A DNA stretch of 64,000 nt from Actinomycetospora lemnae (GTDB lineage Bacteria > Actinomycetota > Actinomycetes > Mycobacteriales > Pseudonocardiaceae): the NCBI RefSeq assembly GCF_028737315.1, contig NZ_JAQZAO010000014.1:1-64000 (forward strand). Direction: 5' to 3'. Both the position numbers and the translations under genes were made by a program. Under the pieces are notes generated by a model, which saw only the letters and a program-made list of their open reading frames with translations, ran no database searches and had not been told where the DNA came from. Positions 26,061 through 35,105 of this stretch are shown here, piece by piece (the stretch's first letter is position 1; every line of letters begins with the position of its first letter).

Positions 26061-27458
26061 ATGGCGCGCTCAGCGACGTACGTCGCCGGGGTCGACTCCT
26101 CGACCCAGGCGACCAAGGTCCTCGTCGTCGACCCGTCGGACGGGAGCGTGGTCCGCGAGGCCCGCCGCGCCCATCCCGACGGCACGGAGGTCGATCCGCG
26201 GGCCTGGTGGGACGCGCTGGCCGGGGCGCTCGGGGAGGTCGGCACCGACGACGTCGCGGCGATCGCCGTCGCCGGTCAGCAGCACGGGATGGTGCTGCTC
26301 GACGAGGCCGGAGAGCCGGTCCGCGACGCGCTGCTGTGGAACGACACCCGCTCGGCGCCCGACGCGCGGGCGCTGATCGAGGAGCTCGGCGGGGCCGAGG
26401 CGTGGGCGGAGGCGGTCGGCACGGTGCCGGTCGCGAGCATCACCGCGACGAAGCTGCGCTGGACCTCGCGCGCCGAGCCGGAGAACGCCGACCGGGCGCG
26501 CTCGGTGATGCTGCCGCACGACTGGCTGACCTGGCGGCTGTGCGGGATGCCGGACGAGCCGGTGACCGACCGCGGCGACGCCTCGGGCACCGGCTACTGG
26601 TCGACGGTCACCGGCGAGTACCGCCCCGACCTGCTCGAGCTGGCGTTCGGGCGCACGCTCGGCGTGCCGCGGGTGGCCGGGCCGGACGAGGTCGTCGGGC
26701 ACACCGAGGGCGGGATCGCCGTGGCCCCGGGCACGGGCGACAACGCGGGCGCGGCGCTGGCGATCGGGCCGGGAGCGGGCGAGGTGATCGTGTCGATCGG
26801 CACCTCGGGGACGGTGTTCACCGGGTACGACCGGCCGACCACCGACGCCTCGGGGCTGGTCGCCGGGTTCGCCGATGCGCGTGGGGGCTACCTGCCGCTG
26901 ATCGCCACCCTCAACGCGGCACGGGTGCTGGGCGTGGGCGCGGGGCTGCTCGGCGTGGACCCCGCGGGGTTCGACGAGCTCGCCCGCGCGGCGTCGCCGG
27001 GCGCCAGCGGGCTGGTGCTGCTGCCCTACCTCGACGGCGAGCGCACGCCCGACCGCCCGCAGGCGCAGGGCCGCTACGTCGGGCTGACCACGGCCAATGG
27101 CACGCGGGAGAACCTGGCGCGCGCGACGGTGGAGGGCATGCTCTGCGGGCTCGCCGACGGCGTGGACGCCCTGACCGCGCAGGGCGTACCGGCGCGCCGG
27201 GCGCTGCTGATCGGGGGCGGGTCGCGGTCGGCCGCCGTCGCGGAGCTCGCGCCGGACGTGCTGGGCCTGCCGGTCGAGGTGCTCGCGCCGCAGGAGTACG
27301 TGGCGCTCGGCGCCGCCCGCCAGGCCTCCTGGGCGCTGCAGGGCGAGGAGCCGAGCTGGCGCGTGCCGCGCGAGACCAGCCGCGACGTCACCGACGCGAC
27401 CATCTCCGAGCAGGTCCGCGCGCGCTACGCCGACGTCCGGGACGGCCGCGCGCCCTAG
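26061..27458 (+). CDS. xylB: Xylulokinase (FGGY carbohydrate kinase)
   Basis: 465 aa. YVAGVDSSTQATKVLVVD is the N-terminal phosphate-binding strand. VAGQQHGMVLLDEAG...ALLWNDTR is specific to xylulokinases (the MxH/W-N-D-R segments contact D-xylulose). SIGTSGTVF and LLIGGGSRSAAVAELAPDVLGLPVEV are the FGGY ATP-binding elements. The protein phosphorylates D-xylulose to enter the pentose phosphate pathway. With a nearby polyol importer this would suit arabitol or xylitol use, although no polyol dehydrogenase is adjacent. Confidence 0.92.
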   Translation: MARSATYVAGVDSSTQATKVLVVDPSDGSVVREARRAHPDGTEVDPRAWWDALAGALGEVGTDDVAAIAVAGQQHGMVLLDEAGEPVRDALLWNDTRSAPDARALIEELGGAEAWAEAVGTVPVASITATKLRWTSRAEPENADRARSVMLPHDWLTWRLCGMPDEPVTDRGDASGTGYWSTVTGEYRPDLLELAFGRTLGVPRVAGPDEVVGHTEGGIAVAPGTGDNAGAALAIGPGAGEVIVSIGTSGTVFTGYDRPTTDASGLVAGFADARGGYLPLIATLNAARVLGVGAGLLGVDPAGFDELARAASPGASGLVLLPYLDGERTPDRPQAQGRYVGLTTANGTRENLARATVEGMLCGLADGVDALTAQGVPARRALLIGGGSRSAAVAELAPDVLGLPVEVLAPQEYVALGAARQASWALQGEEPSWRVPRETSRDVTDATISEQVRARYADVRDGRAP

Positions 27459-27472
27459 CTCGCGAGGTCGTT

Positions 27473-27515
27473 CCAGCCTGGCGTCCACGCTGGCGTTCAA
27501 CGTCAGGAAATCCGC
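27473..27515 (+). repeat. Dispersed repeat family C, copy 2
   Basis: It begins CCAGCCTGGCGTCCACGCTG at 27473 and carries CAGGAAATCC about 12 nt further on. It matches the reverse complement of 1275-1319 except for about 8 central bases. It lies 15 bp after the xylulokinase stop. Confidence 0.72.
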
Positions 27516-27540
27516 CATGTCGATGCGCCGGAAGCCGGGA

Positions 27541-27561
27541 ATTGAGCGCGCCCGACTCATG
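27541..27561. promoter_or_regulatory. HAIR-like operator upstream of hsp20
   Basis: ATTGAGC-N7-ACTCATG closely matches the HspR-associated inverted repeat CTTGAGT-N7-ACTCAAG (11 of 14 conserved positions). A further TTGAGT half-site follows at 27562-27567. It lies 58 bp before the Hsp20 start. HspR is known to repress hsp20/acr2 and dnaK in actinobacteria; no hspR gene is in the window. Confidence 0.7.
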
Positions 27562-27618
27562 TTGAGTGAGTTGTAGGCCCGCAAGGCCGGGCCGCCTTCG
27601 GTACTCGAGGAGAACACC

Positions 27619-28134
27619 ATGAGCACGCTGATCCCCTGGGGCCCGCGCTTCGTCGACCCGTTCGCGCTGACCGACGCCCTGTTCCGCCGCCCGGCCGCCC
27701 GCGGCGACCGCGGCACCGCCTGGTACGCCCCGACCACCGACGTGGTGCGCGAGGGTGACGACGCCGTCGTCCGCCTCGAGCTCCCGGGCGTGGACGTGGC
27801 CAAGGACGTCACCGTCGAGGTCGAGGGCGGCCGCCTGACCGTCCGCGGCGAGCGCCGTGACGAGCAGTCCGGCGAGGGCTTCCGCCAGAGCCGCTACGGC
27901 TCGTTCCGCCGGACCTTCACGCTGCCCGAGCACGTCGACGGCGACGCGGTGTCCGCGTCGTACGACGCCGGCGTGCTGACGGTCCGCGTCGCCGGCGCCC
28001 ACGCGTCGGTCGAGGCCGGCGCCCGGCGCATCGCCATCGACGGCGTCTCCGCGCCGGAGTCGACCGAGTCGGCCGACTCGGCCGAGTCGGCCGAATCGGC
28101 CGAGGGCGGGGCCGGCGAGGGCAAGGCCGCCTGA
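27619..28134 (+). CDS. hsp20: Small heat shock protein, Hsp20/alpha-crystallin family
   Basis: 171 aa. The alpha-crystallin domain spans about residues 35-130 (DVVREGDDAVVRLELPGVDVAKDVTVEVEGGRLTVRGERR...YGSFRRTFTLPEHVDGDAVSASYDAGVLTVRV). The A-x-x-x-G-x-L element is present. The usual C-terminal I-x-I motif is represented by RRIAIDG. The tail is a low-complexity Ser-Ala-Glu stretch encoded by near-repeats of GAGTCGGCC. It is an ATP-independent holdase that binds unfolding proteins. It is preceded by a HAIR-like HspR site and followed by a strong terminator. Confidence 0.94.
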   Translation: MSTLIPWGPRFVDPFALTDALFRRPAARGDRGTAWYAPTTDVVREGDDAVVRLELPGVDVAKDVTVEVEGGRLTVRGERRDEQSGEGFRQSRYGSFRRTFTLPEHVDGDAVSASYDAGVLTVRVAGAHASVEAGARRIAIDGVSAPESTESADSAESAESAEGGAGEGKAA

Positions 28135-28214
28135 CGAGCCCGGACGCAGCGAACGCGCTGTTCGCTGCTTCTACGCGCACGAAGGCCCCGTTGACTACCA
28201 CGTGATCGACGACC

Positions 28215-28249
28215 GACGCCCGCGGGACCTGCACGGTCCCGCGGGCGTC
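28215..28249. terminator. Strong bidirectional terminator
   Basis: GACGCCCGCGGGACC (28215-28229), a 5-nt loop and the exact complement (28235-28249) give a 15-bp perfect stem. It lies between the convergent hsp20 and molybdenum hydroxylase genes and can serve both. Confidence 0.85.
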
Positions 28250-28275
28250 GTCGTGTCGGGGGGGCGGTCCGGGAC

Positions 28276-30387
28276 TCAGTCGAGGAAGTGGTCCACCAGC
28301 ATCGGCGCGGAGCGGACCCGCACCCCGGTGGCGTGGTACGCCGCGTTGGCCACCACCGCCGCGGCCCCGACGATCCCGATCTCCCCGATGCCCTTGGAGC
28401 CCATCGGGTTCACGTACGGGTCCTCCTCGTCGATCCACTCGGCGTCCATGTCGCCGACGTCGGCGCACGACGCGATGTGGTAGTTCGCGAGGTCGTGGTT
28501 GACCACGTGCCCCGAGCGCGGGTCCATCACGCTGTCCTCGTGCAGGGCCATCGACAGGCCCATCGTCATGCCGCCGATGAACTGCGAGCGGGCCGTGACC
28601 GGGTTGAGGATCCGCCCGGCGGCGAACACCCCCAGCATCCGCGGCACCCGGACCTCGCCGGTGTCGGCGTGCACCAGGACCTCGGCGAACTGCGCTCCGA
28701 ACGCCGACATCGCGTAGTGCTCGGACCAGTCGTTCTCCGGCGTCGCGCCCTCGATCTCGTCGCCGTCCGACGGGTCGGTCCCGTACTTCGCGCGGAACCG
28801 CTGCGCCGCGTCGACCACCGCGGAGCCCCAGGACGCCGTCCCCGACGACCCGCCGGCCACGGTCGCGGGCGGGACCGCGGTGTCCCCGACGGTCACCTCG
28901 ACGGTGTCCACGTCGACACCGAGCGCGTCGGCCGCGATCTGACCGAGCACCGTGCGGGCGCCGGTGCCGATGTCCGCGGCGGCGATCTCGACGTCCCAGT
29001 GCTCGGCACCGTCGGCGGCCGGGCGGTGGTAGCGGATCGTGGCGCCCGAGCCCGGTGAGCGGTTGGTCGGGTAGGCCGACGCCGCCACCCCGGTGCCCGA
29101 CCACCAGCCGTCGACCAGGCGCGCCCGCGGCGTCGGGTCGCGCCGCGACCAGCCGAAACGGTCGGCGCCGCGGCGCAGGCACTCCACGAGGTGGCGGCTG
29201 GAGAACGGCTTGCCCGTCTCCGGGTCGGCGTCGGGCTCGTTGCGGATCCGCAGCTCCACCGGGTCGACGTCGCACGCGACGGCCAGCTCGTCCATCGCCA
29301 CCTCGGCGGCGAAGCTGCCCGGGCACTCCCCCGGCGCGCGCATCCACGACGGCACCGGCACGTCGAGCATGTCGAGGCGGTGGGTGGTGCGCCGGTGCGG
29401 CGCGGCGTAGACCGAGCGGCTGTAGGTCGCGGTCTGCTCGGCGAACTCCTTGGTCCGCGACGTCTGCTCGACGACGTCGTGCACCAGCGCGCTGAGCCGC
29501 CCCTCGCGCGTCGCCCCGAGCCGCACGTGCTGGATCGTCGGCGTGCGGTAGCCGACCAGCGAGAACATCTGCTGGCGGGTCAGCGGGTACTTCACCGGCC
29601 GTCCCGGGACCCGCCGCGCGGCCAGGCACGCCAGGACCACGTTGGCGTGCAGGTTGCCCTTCGACCCGAAGCCGCCGCCCACGTGCGGGCTGATGACGTC
29701 GACGTCGGCCTCGTCCATCCCGAACACCGTCGCGACGTTGCTGCGGGTGGTGCTGACGCCCTGGGTCGAGTCGAAGATCGTGAACCGGCCCCCGTCGGGC
29801 TCCCACACCACGATCGACGAATGGGGTTCCAGCGGGTTGTTGTGCGTGGTCGCGGTCGTGTAGGTCGCGTCGACGACGACCTCGGCCTCGCCGAGCGCCG
29901 CGTCGGCGTCGCCGATCACCGAGTCGGTCGCGAACGCCGGGTTCACGGCGTCGGGCGCGTAGAGCTCGCCCGCGTCCGGGTCGAGCACGGCCCGGAAGTC
30001 GTCCTGCTCGTAGGTCACCTCGACCCGGTCGGCGCCCTCCCGCGCCGCCTCCGGGGTGTCGGCGAGCACCGCGCCCACGTACTGGCCGCGGAACCCGATC
30101 TCGTCGTCCTGCAGCACCGTGAACTCGCGGTCCGAGGTGTCGGCCAGCGCGTCGGCGTCGCGGGTGGTGAGCACCGCGACGACCCCGTCGACGGCCTCGG
30201 CGGCCGACGTGTCGATCGCGGTGACCCGCCCGCGCGGGATCGTCGCCAGCACCGGGTGCAGGTGCACCGGTCGGTCCAGGGGGTGCTCGGCGGCGTAGCG
30301 CGCGGTGCCGGTGACCTTGGCCGGGCCCTCGACGCGGCGCCGGGGCGTGCCCATCGCGCGAGGTGTCAGCATCTCCGGGGTGCTCAT
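28276..30387 (-). CDS. Molybdenum hydroxylase large subunit (YagR/PaoC, xanthine dehydrogenase family)
   Basis: 703 aa. VEGPAKVTGTARYAAEHPL opens the domain. SPHVGGGFGSKGNLHANVVLACLAARRVPGRPVKYPLTRQQMF and MRAPGECPGSFAAEVAMDELA are molybdopterin-cytosine-dinucleotide contact blocks. The catalytic Glu is in KGIGEIGIVGAAAVVANA near the C-terminus. Its length (about 700 aa) and the G-E-C-P-G segment match the YagR/PaoC aldehyde dehydrogenase type rather than true xanthine dehydrogenase. Its ATG overlaps the FAD-subunit stop (30384-30387). It would oxidise aromatic aldehydes or N-heterocycles. Confidence 0.92.
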   Translation of the reverse strand: MSTPEMLTPRAMGTPRRRVEGPAKVTGTARYAAEHPLDRPVHLHPVLATIPRGRVTAIDTSAAEAVDGVVAVLTTRDADALADTSDREFTVLQDDEIGFRGQYVGAVLADTPEAAREGADRVEVTYEQDDFRAVLDPDAGELYAPDAVNPAFATDSVIGDADAALGEAEVVVDATYTTATTHNNPLEPHSSIVVWEPDGGRFTIFDSTQGVSTTRSNVATVFGMDEADVDVISPHVGGGFGSKGNLHANVVLACLAARRVPGRPVKYPLTRQQMFSLVGYRTPTIQHVRLGATREGRLSALVHDVVEQTSRTKEFAEQTATYSRSVYAAPHRRTTHRLDMLDVPVPSWMRAPGECPGSFAAEVAMDELAVACDVDPVELRIRNEPDADPETGKPFSSRHLVECLRRGADRFGWSRRDPTPRARLVDGWWSGTGVAASAYPTNRSPGSGATIRYHRPAADGAEHWDVEIAAADIGTGARTVLGQIAADALGVDVDTVEVTVGDTAVPPATVAGGSSGTASWGSAVVDAAQRFRAKYGTDPSDGDEIEGATPENDWSEHYAMSAFGAQFAEVLVHADTGEVRVPRMLGVFAAGRILNPVTARSQFIGGMTMGLSMALHEDSVMDPRSGHVVNHDLANYHIASCADVGDMDAEWIDEEDPYVNPMGSKGIGEIGIVGAAAVVANAAYHATGVRVRSAPMLVDHFLD

Positions 30388-31403
30388 GCGGCTCCCTCCA
30401 CCAGCGTGCGCAGCGTCGACGTGAGCGTGCCGCGCAGCAGCGGCACCTTGAACGCGTTGCCGCCGACGTCGGTGTCGAGGGGGGCGGCGTCGGCGAGCTC
30501 GGCGTCGGCGGCGGCGCGGTAGGTGTCGTCGGTGGCGGGCGCGCCCCGCAGCACGTCCTCGGCACGGGTCGCGCGCCACGGCCCGTGCGCGACGCCGCCG
30601 AACGCGACGCGCGCGTCGGTGACGGTGCCGTCCTCCACCGCGACCGCGGCCGCGACGCTGACCAGCGCGAACGCGTACGACGCGCGGTCGCGGACCTTGC
30701 GGTACGTCGAGCGCGCGGCGATCGGCGACGGCGGCAGGTCGACCGCGGTGATCAGCTCGCCACGGCGCAGGACGGTGTCACGCGACGGGTCGTCCCCGGG
30801 CAGCCGGTAGAACTCGGTGATCGGGACCGCGCGGTCGCCGTCGGGGCCGGTGAGCCGGACGACGGCGTCGAACGCCAGCATCGGCACCGCCATGTCCGAG
30901 GGGTGGGCGGCGACGCAGTGCTGCAGGCCCGCGGAGTCCTGCGCGGCGCCGAGGATCGCGTGGTAGCGCGTCCAGCCGTCACGGGCGGCGCAGCCCTGGC
31001 CGGGGACGCGCTTGTTGCACGGCGTGGTGACGTCCTGGAAGTAGGCGCAGCGGGTGCGCTGGAGCAGGTTGCCGCCGGTGGTGGCCATGTTGCGCAGCTG
31101 CCCGGACGCGCCGGCGAGCAGGGCCGCGGCGAGGGCCGGGTAGGCGCGGCGCACCCGCGGGTCGCCGGCCAGGTCGCTGTTGCGCACGCCGGCGCCGACC
31201 CGCAGCCCACCGTCGGGGAGGTCCTCGACGGCGGTGGAGGTCAGACCGGTGACGTCGACGAGCGTGCCCGGGGTGGCGACGCCGAGCTTGAGGTGGTCGA
31301 CGAGGTTGGTGCCGCCGGCGAGGAACACGGCGTCGGGATCGGCGGCGACCGTGGCCACCGCGTCCCCGGCGGTGTCCGGGCGGAGGTGGGTGAAGGGCCT
31401 CAC
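30384..31403 (-). CDS. Molybdenum hydroxylase FAD subunit (YagS/PaoB-like) with extra Fe-S site
   Basis: 339 aa from a GTG. FLAGGTNLVDHLKLGVATPGTLVDVT is the PP-loop FAD site and NMATTGGNLLQRTRCAYF the second FAD loop. A cysteine-rich insertion with Cys in RCAYF, TPCNKR and QGCAA follows, which in E. coli PaoB holds an additional [4Fe-4S] cluster. The C-terminal CO-dehydrogenase-flavoprotein domain is intact. Both ends overlap neighbouring genes by 4 bp (GTGA/ATGA), so the three subunits are co-translated. Confidence 0.92.
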   Translation of the reverse strand: MRPFTHLRPDTAGDAVATVAADPDAVFLAGGTNLVDHLKLGVATPGTLVDVTGLTSTAVEDLPDGGLRVGAGVRNSDLAGDPRVRRAYPALAAALLAGASGQLRNMATTGGNLLQRTRCAYFQDVTTPCNKRVPGQGCAARDGWTRYHAILGAAQDSAGLQHCVAAHPSDMAVPMLAFDAVVRLTGPDGDRAVPITEFYRLPGDDPSRDTVLRRGELITAVDLPPSPIAARSTYRKVRDRASYAFALVSVAAAVAVEDGTVTDARVAFGGVAHGPWRATRAEDVLRGAPATDDTYRAAADAELADAAPLDTDVGGNAFKVPLLRGTLTSTLRTLVEGAA

Positions 31404-31924
31404 CGGGCACCCCCGTCGGTGCCGGCGACCGACGCCACGGCGTCGACGATGTTCGCGTACGCGCCGCAGCGGCACAGGTTGCCGCTCATGCGCTCGGCGA
31501 TCTCGCTGCGGTCGAGCGTGACGCGCTCCGCGTCGAGGTCGGGGGTGACCGCGCTCGGCCAGCCCTCACCGGCCTCCGCGAGGACGGCCGCCGCCGAGCA
31601 GACCTGGCCCGGCGTGCAGTAGCCGCACTGGTAGGCGTCGGCGTCGAGGAACGCCCTGGCCACGGGATGCAGCTCGCCGTCGGTGGCGAGCCCGTCGGCC
31701 GTGGTCACGTCGGCGCCGTCGTGGGCCACCGCCAGCGCCAGGCAGGGCAGGGCACGGCGCCCGTCGAGGAGCACGGTGCACGACCCGCACTGCCCGTGGT
31801 CACACCCCTTCTTCGGGCTCGTGACGTCCAGGTGCTCGCGCAGCGCGTCGAGCACGGTCGTCCGCGTGTCGACGGTGAGCGTGCGCTCCCGTCCGTCGAC
31901 GGTCAGGGTGATGGTGGCGTCCAC
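31400..31924 (-). CDS. Molybdenum hydroxylase [2Fe-2S] subunit (YagT/PaoA-like)
   Basis: 174 aa from a GTG. The plant-ferredoxin-type cluster CDHGQCGSC plus a distal Cys (LPC) lies in the first half; the helical second cluster domain has CGYCTPGQ and NLCRCGAY. Unlike E. coli PaoA, it shows no twin-arginine signal peptide (it begins MDATITLTVDGRERTL), so the complex should be cytoplasmic. First gene of the operon; the Shine-Dalgarno sequence is weak. No PaoD-type maturation gene accompanies it. Confidence 0.93.
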   Translation of the reverse strand: MDATITLTVDGRERTLTVDTRTTVLDALREHLDVTSPKKGCDHGQCGSCTVLLDGRRALPCLALAVAHDGADVTTADGLATDGELHPVARAFLDADAYQCGYCTPGQVCSAAAVLAEAGEGWPSAVTPDLDAERVTLDRSEIAERMSGNLCRCGAYANIVDAVASVAGTDGGAR

Positions 31925-32194
31925 CGTTCAGGGTGACCGGTGGCCCTGGTCCGCACTCCTCGTCCACGGAGCGGACCACGTCGCCGCCGGGGCAGGCTCG
32001 CGACGAAGGCGGCGGTGTCCCCGCGCATCGAGGTCCCCGTCCGCCGGGGGTGCGCGGCGATCCACGCGTCGAGGTGCGGAGTGGCGGCCGCACCCGCGGC
32101 GCGCTCGGGCGCACTGGTGCCCGCGGAGACCGCGGACAGCCAGCGAGCCCGCTCGTTCGGTCTAGCGATCAGCTACCGAGCGTGAGGAATCGCC
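31925..32194. other. Intergenic region, possible decayed gene
   Basis: 270 bp between two minus-strand genes. On the minus strand a start-less open frame reads like protein (PHLDAWIAAHPRRTGTSMRG then DTAAFVASLPRRR), which could be a remnant of a lost gene or chance in GC-rich DNA. No start codon or ribosome-binding site supports expression, so no gene was called. Confidence 0.35.
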
Positions 32195-33859
32195 TCAGCG
32201 ACGACGGCCTCGACCCGCGCCCGAGCGCGCGGAGTGGGCCGCCGCCGAGTGGCTCGGGGCGCTCTGCCCACCGCTGCCGGCCGCGCGCGGCCGCCCGCCG
32301 CCCGCGCCGCCCGTGCCGCCGCCCCGCGAGCCGCCCCGGCCGCCGGCGCTCGCGCCGGTGCTCGCGGCCGCTCCGCCGTCGGTGCGCGACCCGCCCCCGC
32401 GCCGACGGCCACCGCCGCCGCCGCGCGAGCCCCCGGACCGCGCGCCGCCGGAGCGCTCGCCACCCGAGCCGTCCCCGGGGCGACCGCCACCCCGCGGACC
32501 CCCGGACCGCGAACCTCCGGACCGCGAACTCCCGGACCGGGAACCCCCGGACCGCCCCGAGCCCGCGACGGGCTGGGGCGGGGGCTTGCGGGCCGCGGAC
32601 TCCGGCCCGTCCTCGGGCGCCACGTGCGGCGCCGGCTCGCCGACCAGCGCGGCGATCTCGCGGGCGCCGGGCGTGACCTCCGCGGTGCGCGGCTTGATGC
32701 CGGCCTTGCGGGTCATCGACGCCACCTCGGACCGCTCCGACGGCGCCACCAGCGTCACGACGTCACCCGCCGAGCCGGCGCGCGCGGTGCGCCCGGAGCG
32801 GTGGGTGTAGGCCTTGTGCTCCGCGGGCGGGTCGACGTGCACGACGAGCGCGACGTCGTCGACATGGATGCCGCGGGCGGCGATGTCGGTGGCGACGAGC
32901 ACGCGCACGTCGCCGGCCGCGAAGCCCGCGAGGTTCCGGTCGCGGGCGGGCTGCGACAGGTTGCCGTGCAGCTCGGTCGCCGGGATCCCGGCCGCGGTGA
33001 GCTGGCGGGAGAGCTTGCGGGCGGCGTGCTTGGTGCGGGTGAACAGCATGCTGCGCCCCTGCCCGCCGGCGAGCTCGCTGACCACCGCGGCCCGGTCGGC
33101 GGGCGCGACCGTGAACACGTGGTGGGTCATGTCCGGCACCGGCTCCTGGGCGGCGTCGACGCTGTGGGTCACCGGCTGGTGCAGGAATTCCCGCACGAGC
33201 CGGTCGACCTCGCCGTCGAGCGTCGCCGAGAACAGCAGCCGCTGCCCGTCGCCCGGGGTGCGCCGGAGCAGCCGCCGCACGGCCGGCAGGAAGCCGAGGT
33301 CGCTCATGTGGTCGGCCTCGTCGAGCACCGTGACCTCGACCCGGTCGAGGTCCACGAGCCCCTGCCCGAGGAGGTCCTCGAGGCGGCCGGGGCAGGCGAT
33401 GAGCAGGTCGACGCCGCTGCGCAGCGCGTCGGCCTGGCGGCCCTGGCCGACGCCGCCGTAGACGACGGTCTGGCGCAGGCCGAGGGCCTCGGCGAGCGGG
33501 GCGAGGGCGTCGCGGACCTGGCTCGCGAGCTCGCGCGTCGGCAGCAGCACGAGGCCCCGGGGCCGCTTCGAGATCGTGCGCCCGCTCGCGAGGCGGGCGA
33601 GCAGCGGCAGCCCGAAGGCCAGGGTCTTGCCGCTGCCGGTGCGCCCGCGGCCGAGCACGTCGCGCCCGGACAGCGCGTCCGGGATCGCGGCCTGCTGGAT
33701 CGGGGTGGGATCGGTGATCCCGCGTGCCGCGAGCACGTCGACCACGTCGACGGGGATGCCGAGGTCGGCGAAGGGCGTGCGGGACCGGGGGACGGACGTC
33801 GTCGGGATGTCGGGAACCTCTCCACGGGGAGCGTTGGGCCGCGAGCTCGGCCCGTCCAC
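32195..33859 (-). CDS. DEAD-box RNA helicase (RhlE-like) with Gly/Arg/Ser-rich tail
   Basis: About 554 aa. Helicase motifs are in order: Q (PTPIQQ), I (GRTGSGKT), Ia (LLPTRELASQ), II (VLDEADHM), III (FSATL), IV-V (HGNLSQPARDRNLAGF, VLVATDIAARGIHVDDV), VI (HRSGRTARAG). The last about 150 residues are RGG/SGG-rich low-complexity sequence, typical of RNA-binding tails that promote condensation. The start is uncertain: GTG 33859 is the only in-frame start that keeps the N-terminal FADLGIPVDVVDVLAARG without running into the divergent protease gene. Probable role: cold-tolerant RNA unwinding or ribosome assembly. Confidence 0.9.
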   Translation of the reverse strand: MDGPSSRPNAPRGEVPDIPTTSVPRSRTPFADLGIPVDVVDVLAARGITDPTPIQQAAIPDALSGRDVLGRGRTGSGKTLAFGLPLLARLASGRTISKRPRGLVLLPTRELASQVRDALAPLAEALGLRQTVVYGGVGQGRQADALRSGVDLLIACPGRLEDLLGQGLVDLDRVEVTVLDEADHMSDLGFLPAVRRLLRRTPGDGQRLLFSATLDGEVDRLVREFLHQPVTHSVDAAQEPVPDMTHHVFTVAPADRAAVVSELAGGQGRSMLFTRTKHAARKLSRQLTAAGIPATELHGNLSQPARDRNLAGFAAGDVRVLVATDIAARGIHVDDVALVVHVDPPAEHKAYTHRSGRTARAGSAGDVVTLVAPSERSEVASMTRKAGIKPRTAEVTPGAREIAALVGEPAPHVAPEDGPESAARKPPPQPVAGSGRSGGSRSGSSRSGGSRSGGPRGGGRPGDGSGGERSGGARSGGSRGGGGGRRRGGGSRTDGGAAASTGASAGGRGGSRGGGTGGAGGGRPRAAGSGGQSAPSHSAAAHSARSGAGRGRRR

Positions 33860-34004
33860 GGTGGAGGGGAGGACCGCGTCGTGCGCGGTGCGCTGACGAC
33901 CCACGGGCGCCGGACCGGCGCCGCGTACACCTCCAGTGTCCCAGAAGTCGATCGCCCGGGTGGGACGGCGGGGGGTGTCGGACGTCTCGGGCACACTGAC
34001 CGCC

Positions 34005-35105
34005 GTGATCAGCTGCCGCTGCGAGATCGCGCCGCCGTCGCTGTTGCTGCGGGTGGCCGAGCGGGGCGGGCGCGAGGCGCGCGACGCGGCCCTGCGCACG
34101 CTGCTCACCTCGGCGGCCCTGCGCTCGCGGCGCACGGCGCTCGGCGCGACGCTGCGCCGCTTCGGGCTCTCGCCCGCCGACCTGGAGTTCCTGCCCGCGC
34201 AGGCGCCCGCCACCGGCCCGGAGAACACCGTGTACGACGTCGCGGGCGGTGGGGAGGAGGCGCTGCCCGGGCGCCGGGTGCGCGGCACGGACGACCCGCC
34301 GACCGGCGACGCCGCGGTGGACCAGGCCTTCGACGGCGCCGCGACGACGGCGACGTTCTACCGGGAGGTCTTCGGGCGCGACTCGGTCGACGGCCGCGGG
34401 CTCGACCTCGTCTCCTCGGTGCACTTCGGTCGGCGCTACGACAACGCCTTCTGGACCGGCGACCAGATGGTCTACGGCGACGGCGGCGGCGGGGTGTTCG
34501 TCCCGGGCGGGCTGACGCGCTCGCTCGCCGTCATCGCCCACGAGCTCACCCACGGCGTCACGCAGTTCAGCGCCGGCCTCGCGTACCGGGGGCAGAGCGG
34601 GGCGCTCAACGAGTCGTTCTCCGACGTCTTCGGCGTGCTGGTCGAGCACCGGGCCGGCGACGTCGACGCCGCGTCGGCGAGCTGGCTGGTCGGCGAGGGC
34701 ATCCTCGAGCCGTCGCTCGGCGGGGCGCTGCGCAACATGATCGCGCCGGGGACGGCGTACTCGGGCGACGACCAGCCCGCGGACATGGACGCCTACGCCG
34801 ACCTGCCCGTCGACGACGACCCGCGCAACGACAACGGCGGCGTGCACATCAACTCCGGCATCCCCAACCGCGCCTTCGCCGAGGCCGCACGCACGCTCGG
34901 CGGTCGCGCGTGGGAGACGGTGGGACCGGTCTGGTACGAGGTCCTGACGGGCGGACGCCTCGCCCCGACCGCCGACTTCGCCGCCTGCGCCGCGCTCACC
35001 GTCAGGGTGGCGGGCGAGCGCTACGGCGAGGGGTCGGCGCAGCAGGACGCGGTGCGCGGGGGCTGGGAGGCGGTCAAGGTGCGGTTGCCGGCGGACCCGC
35101 GGTGA
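34005..35105 (+). CDS. M4-family neutral metalloprotease, protealysin-like
   Basis: 366 aa from a GTG. Zinc ligands His179 and His183 (HELTH, catalytic Glu180) and Glu203 (NESFSDVFG) are intact; the transition-state His281 is in HINSGIPNRAF. The protein has no signal peptide and starts with a short propeptide (CRCEIAPPSLLLRVAERG) that resembles the C-x-x-x-P-P-x-L-L motif of protealysins, the intracellular-type thermolysin relatives. Its TGA overlaps the GTG of the next small gene, an emfourin-like inhibitor, exactly the bicistronic arrangement known for protealysin operons. Confidence 0.92.
   Translation: MISCRCEIAPPSLLLRVAERGGREARDAALRTLLTSAALRSRRTALGATLRRFGLSPADLEFLPAQAPATGPENTVYDVAGGGEEALPGRRVRGTDDPPTGDAAVDQAFDGAATTATFYREVFGRDSVDGRGLDLVSSVHFGRRYDNAFWTGDQMVYGDGGGGVFVPGGLTRSLAVIAHELTHGVTQFSAGLAYRGQSGALNESFSDVFGVLVEHRAGDVDAASASWLVGEGILEPSLGGALRNMIAPGTAYSGDDQPADMDAYADLPVDDDPRNDNGGVHINSGIPNRAFAEAARTLGGRAWETVGPVWYEVLTGGRLAPTADFAACAALTVRVAGERYGEGSAQQDAVRGGWEAVKVRLPADPR

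Noticed and set aside
31940..32185. 81-codon plus-strand ORF between the Fe-S subunit and helicase genes
   Set aside because: No ribosome-binding site; the minus strand of the same region reads more like protein but has no start, so neither was called.
32234..35101. Plus-strand frame of about 950 codons opposite the helicase and running into the emfourin gene
   Set aside because: Low-complexity antisense translation; the helicase motifs on the other strand are unambiguous and only the part from 35102 is real.
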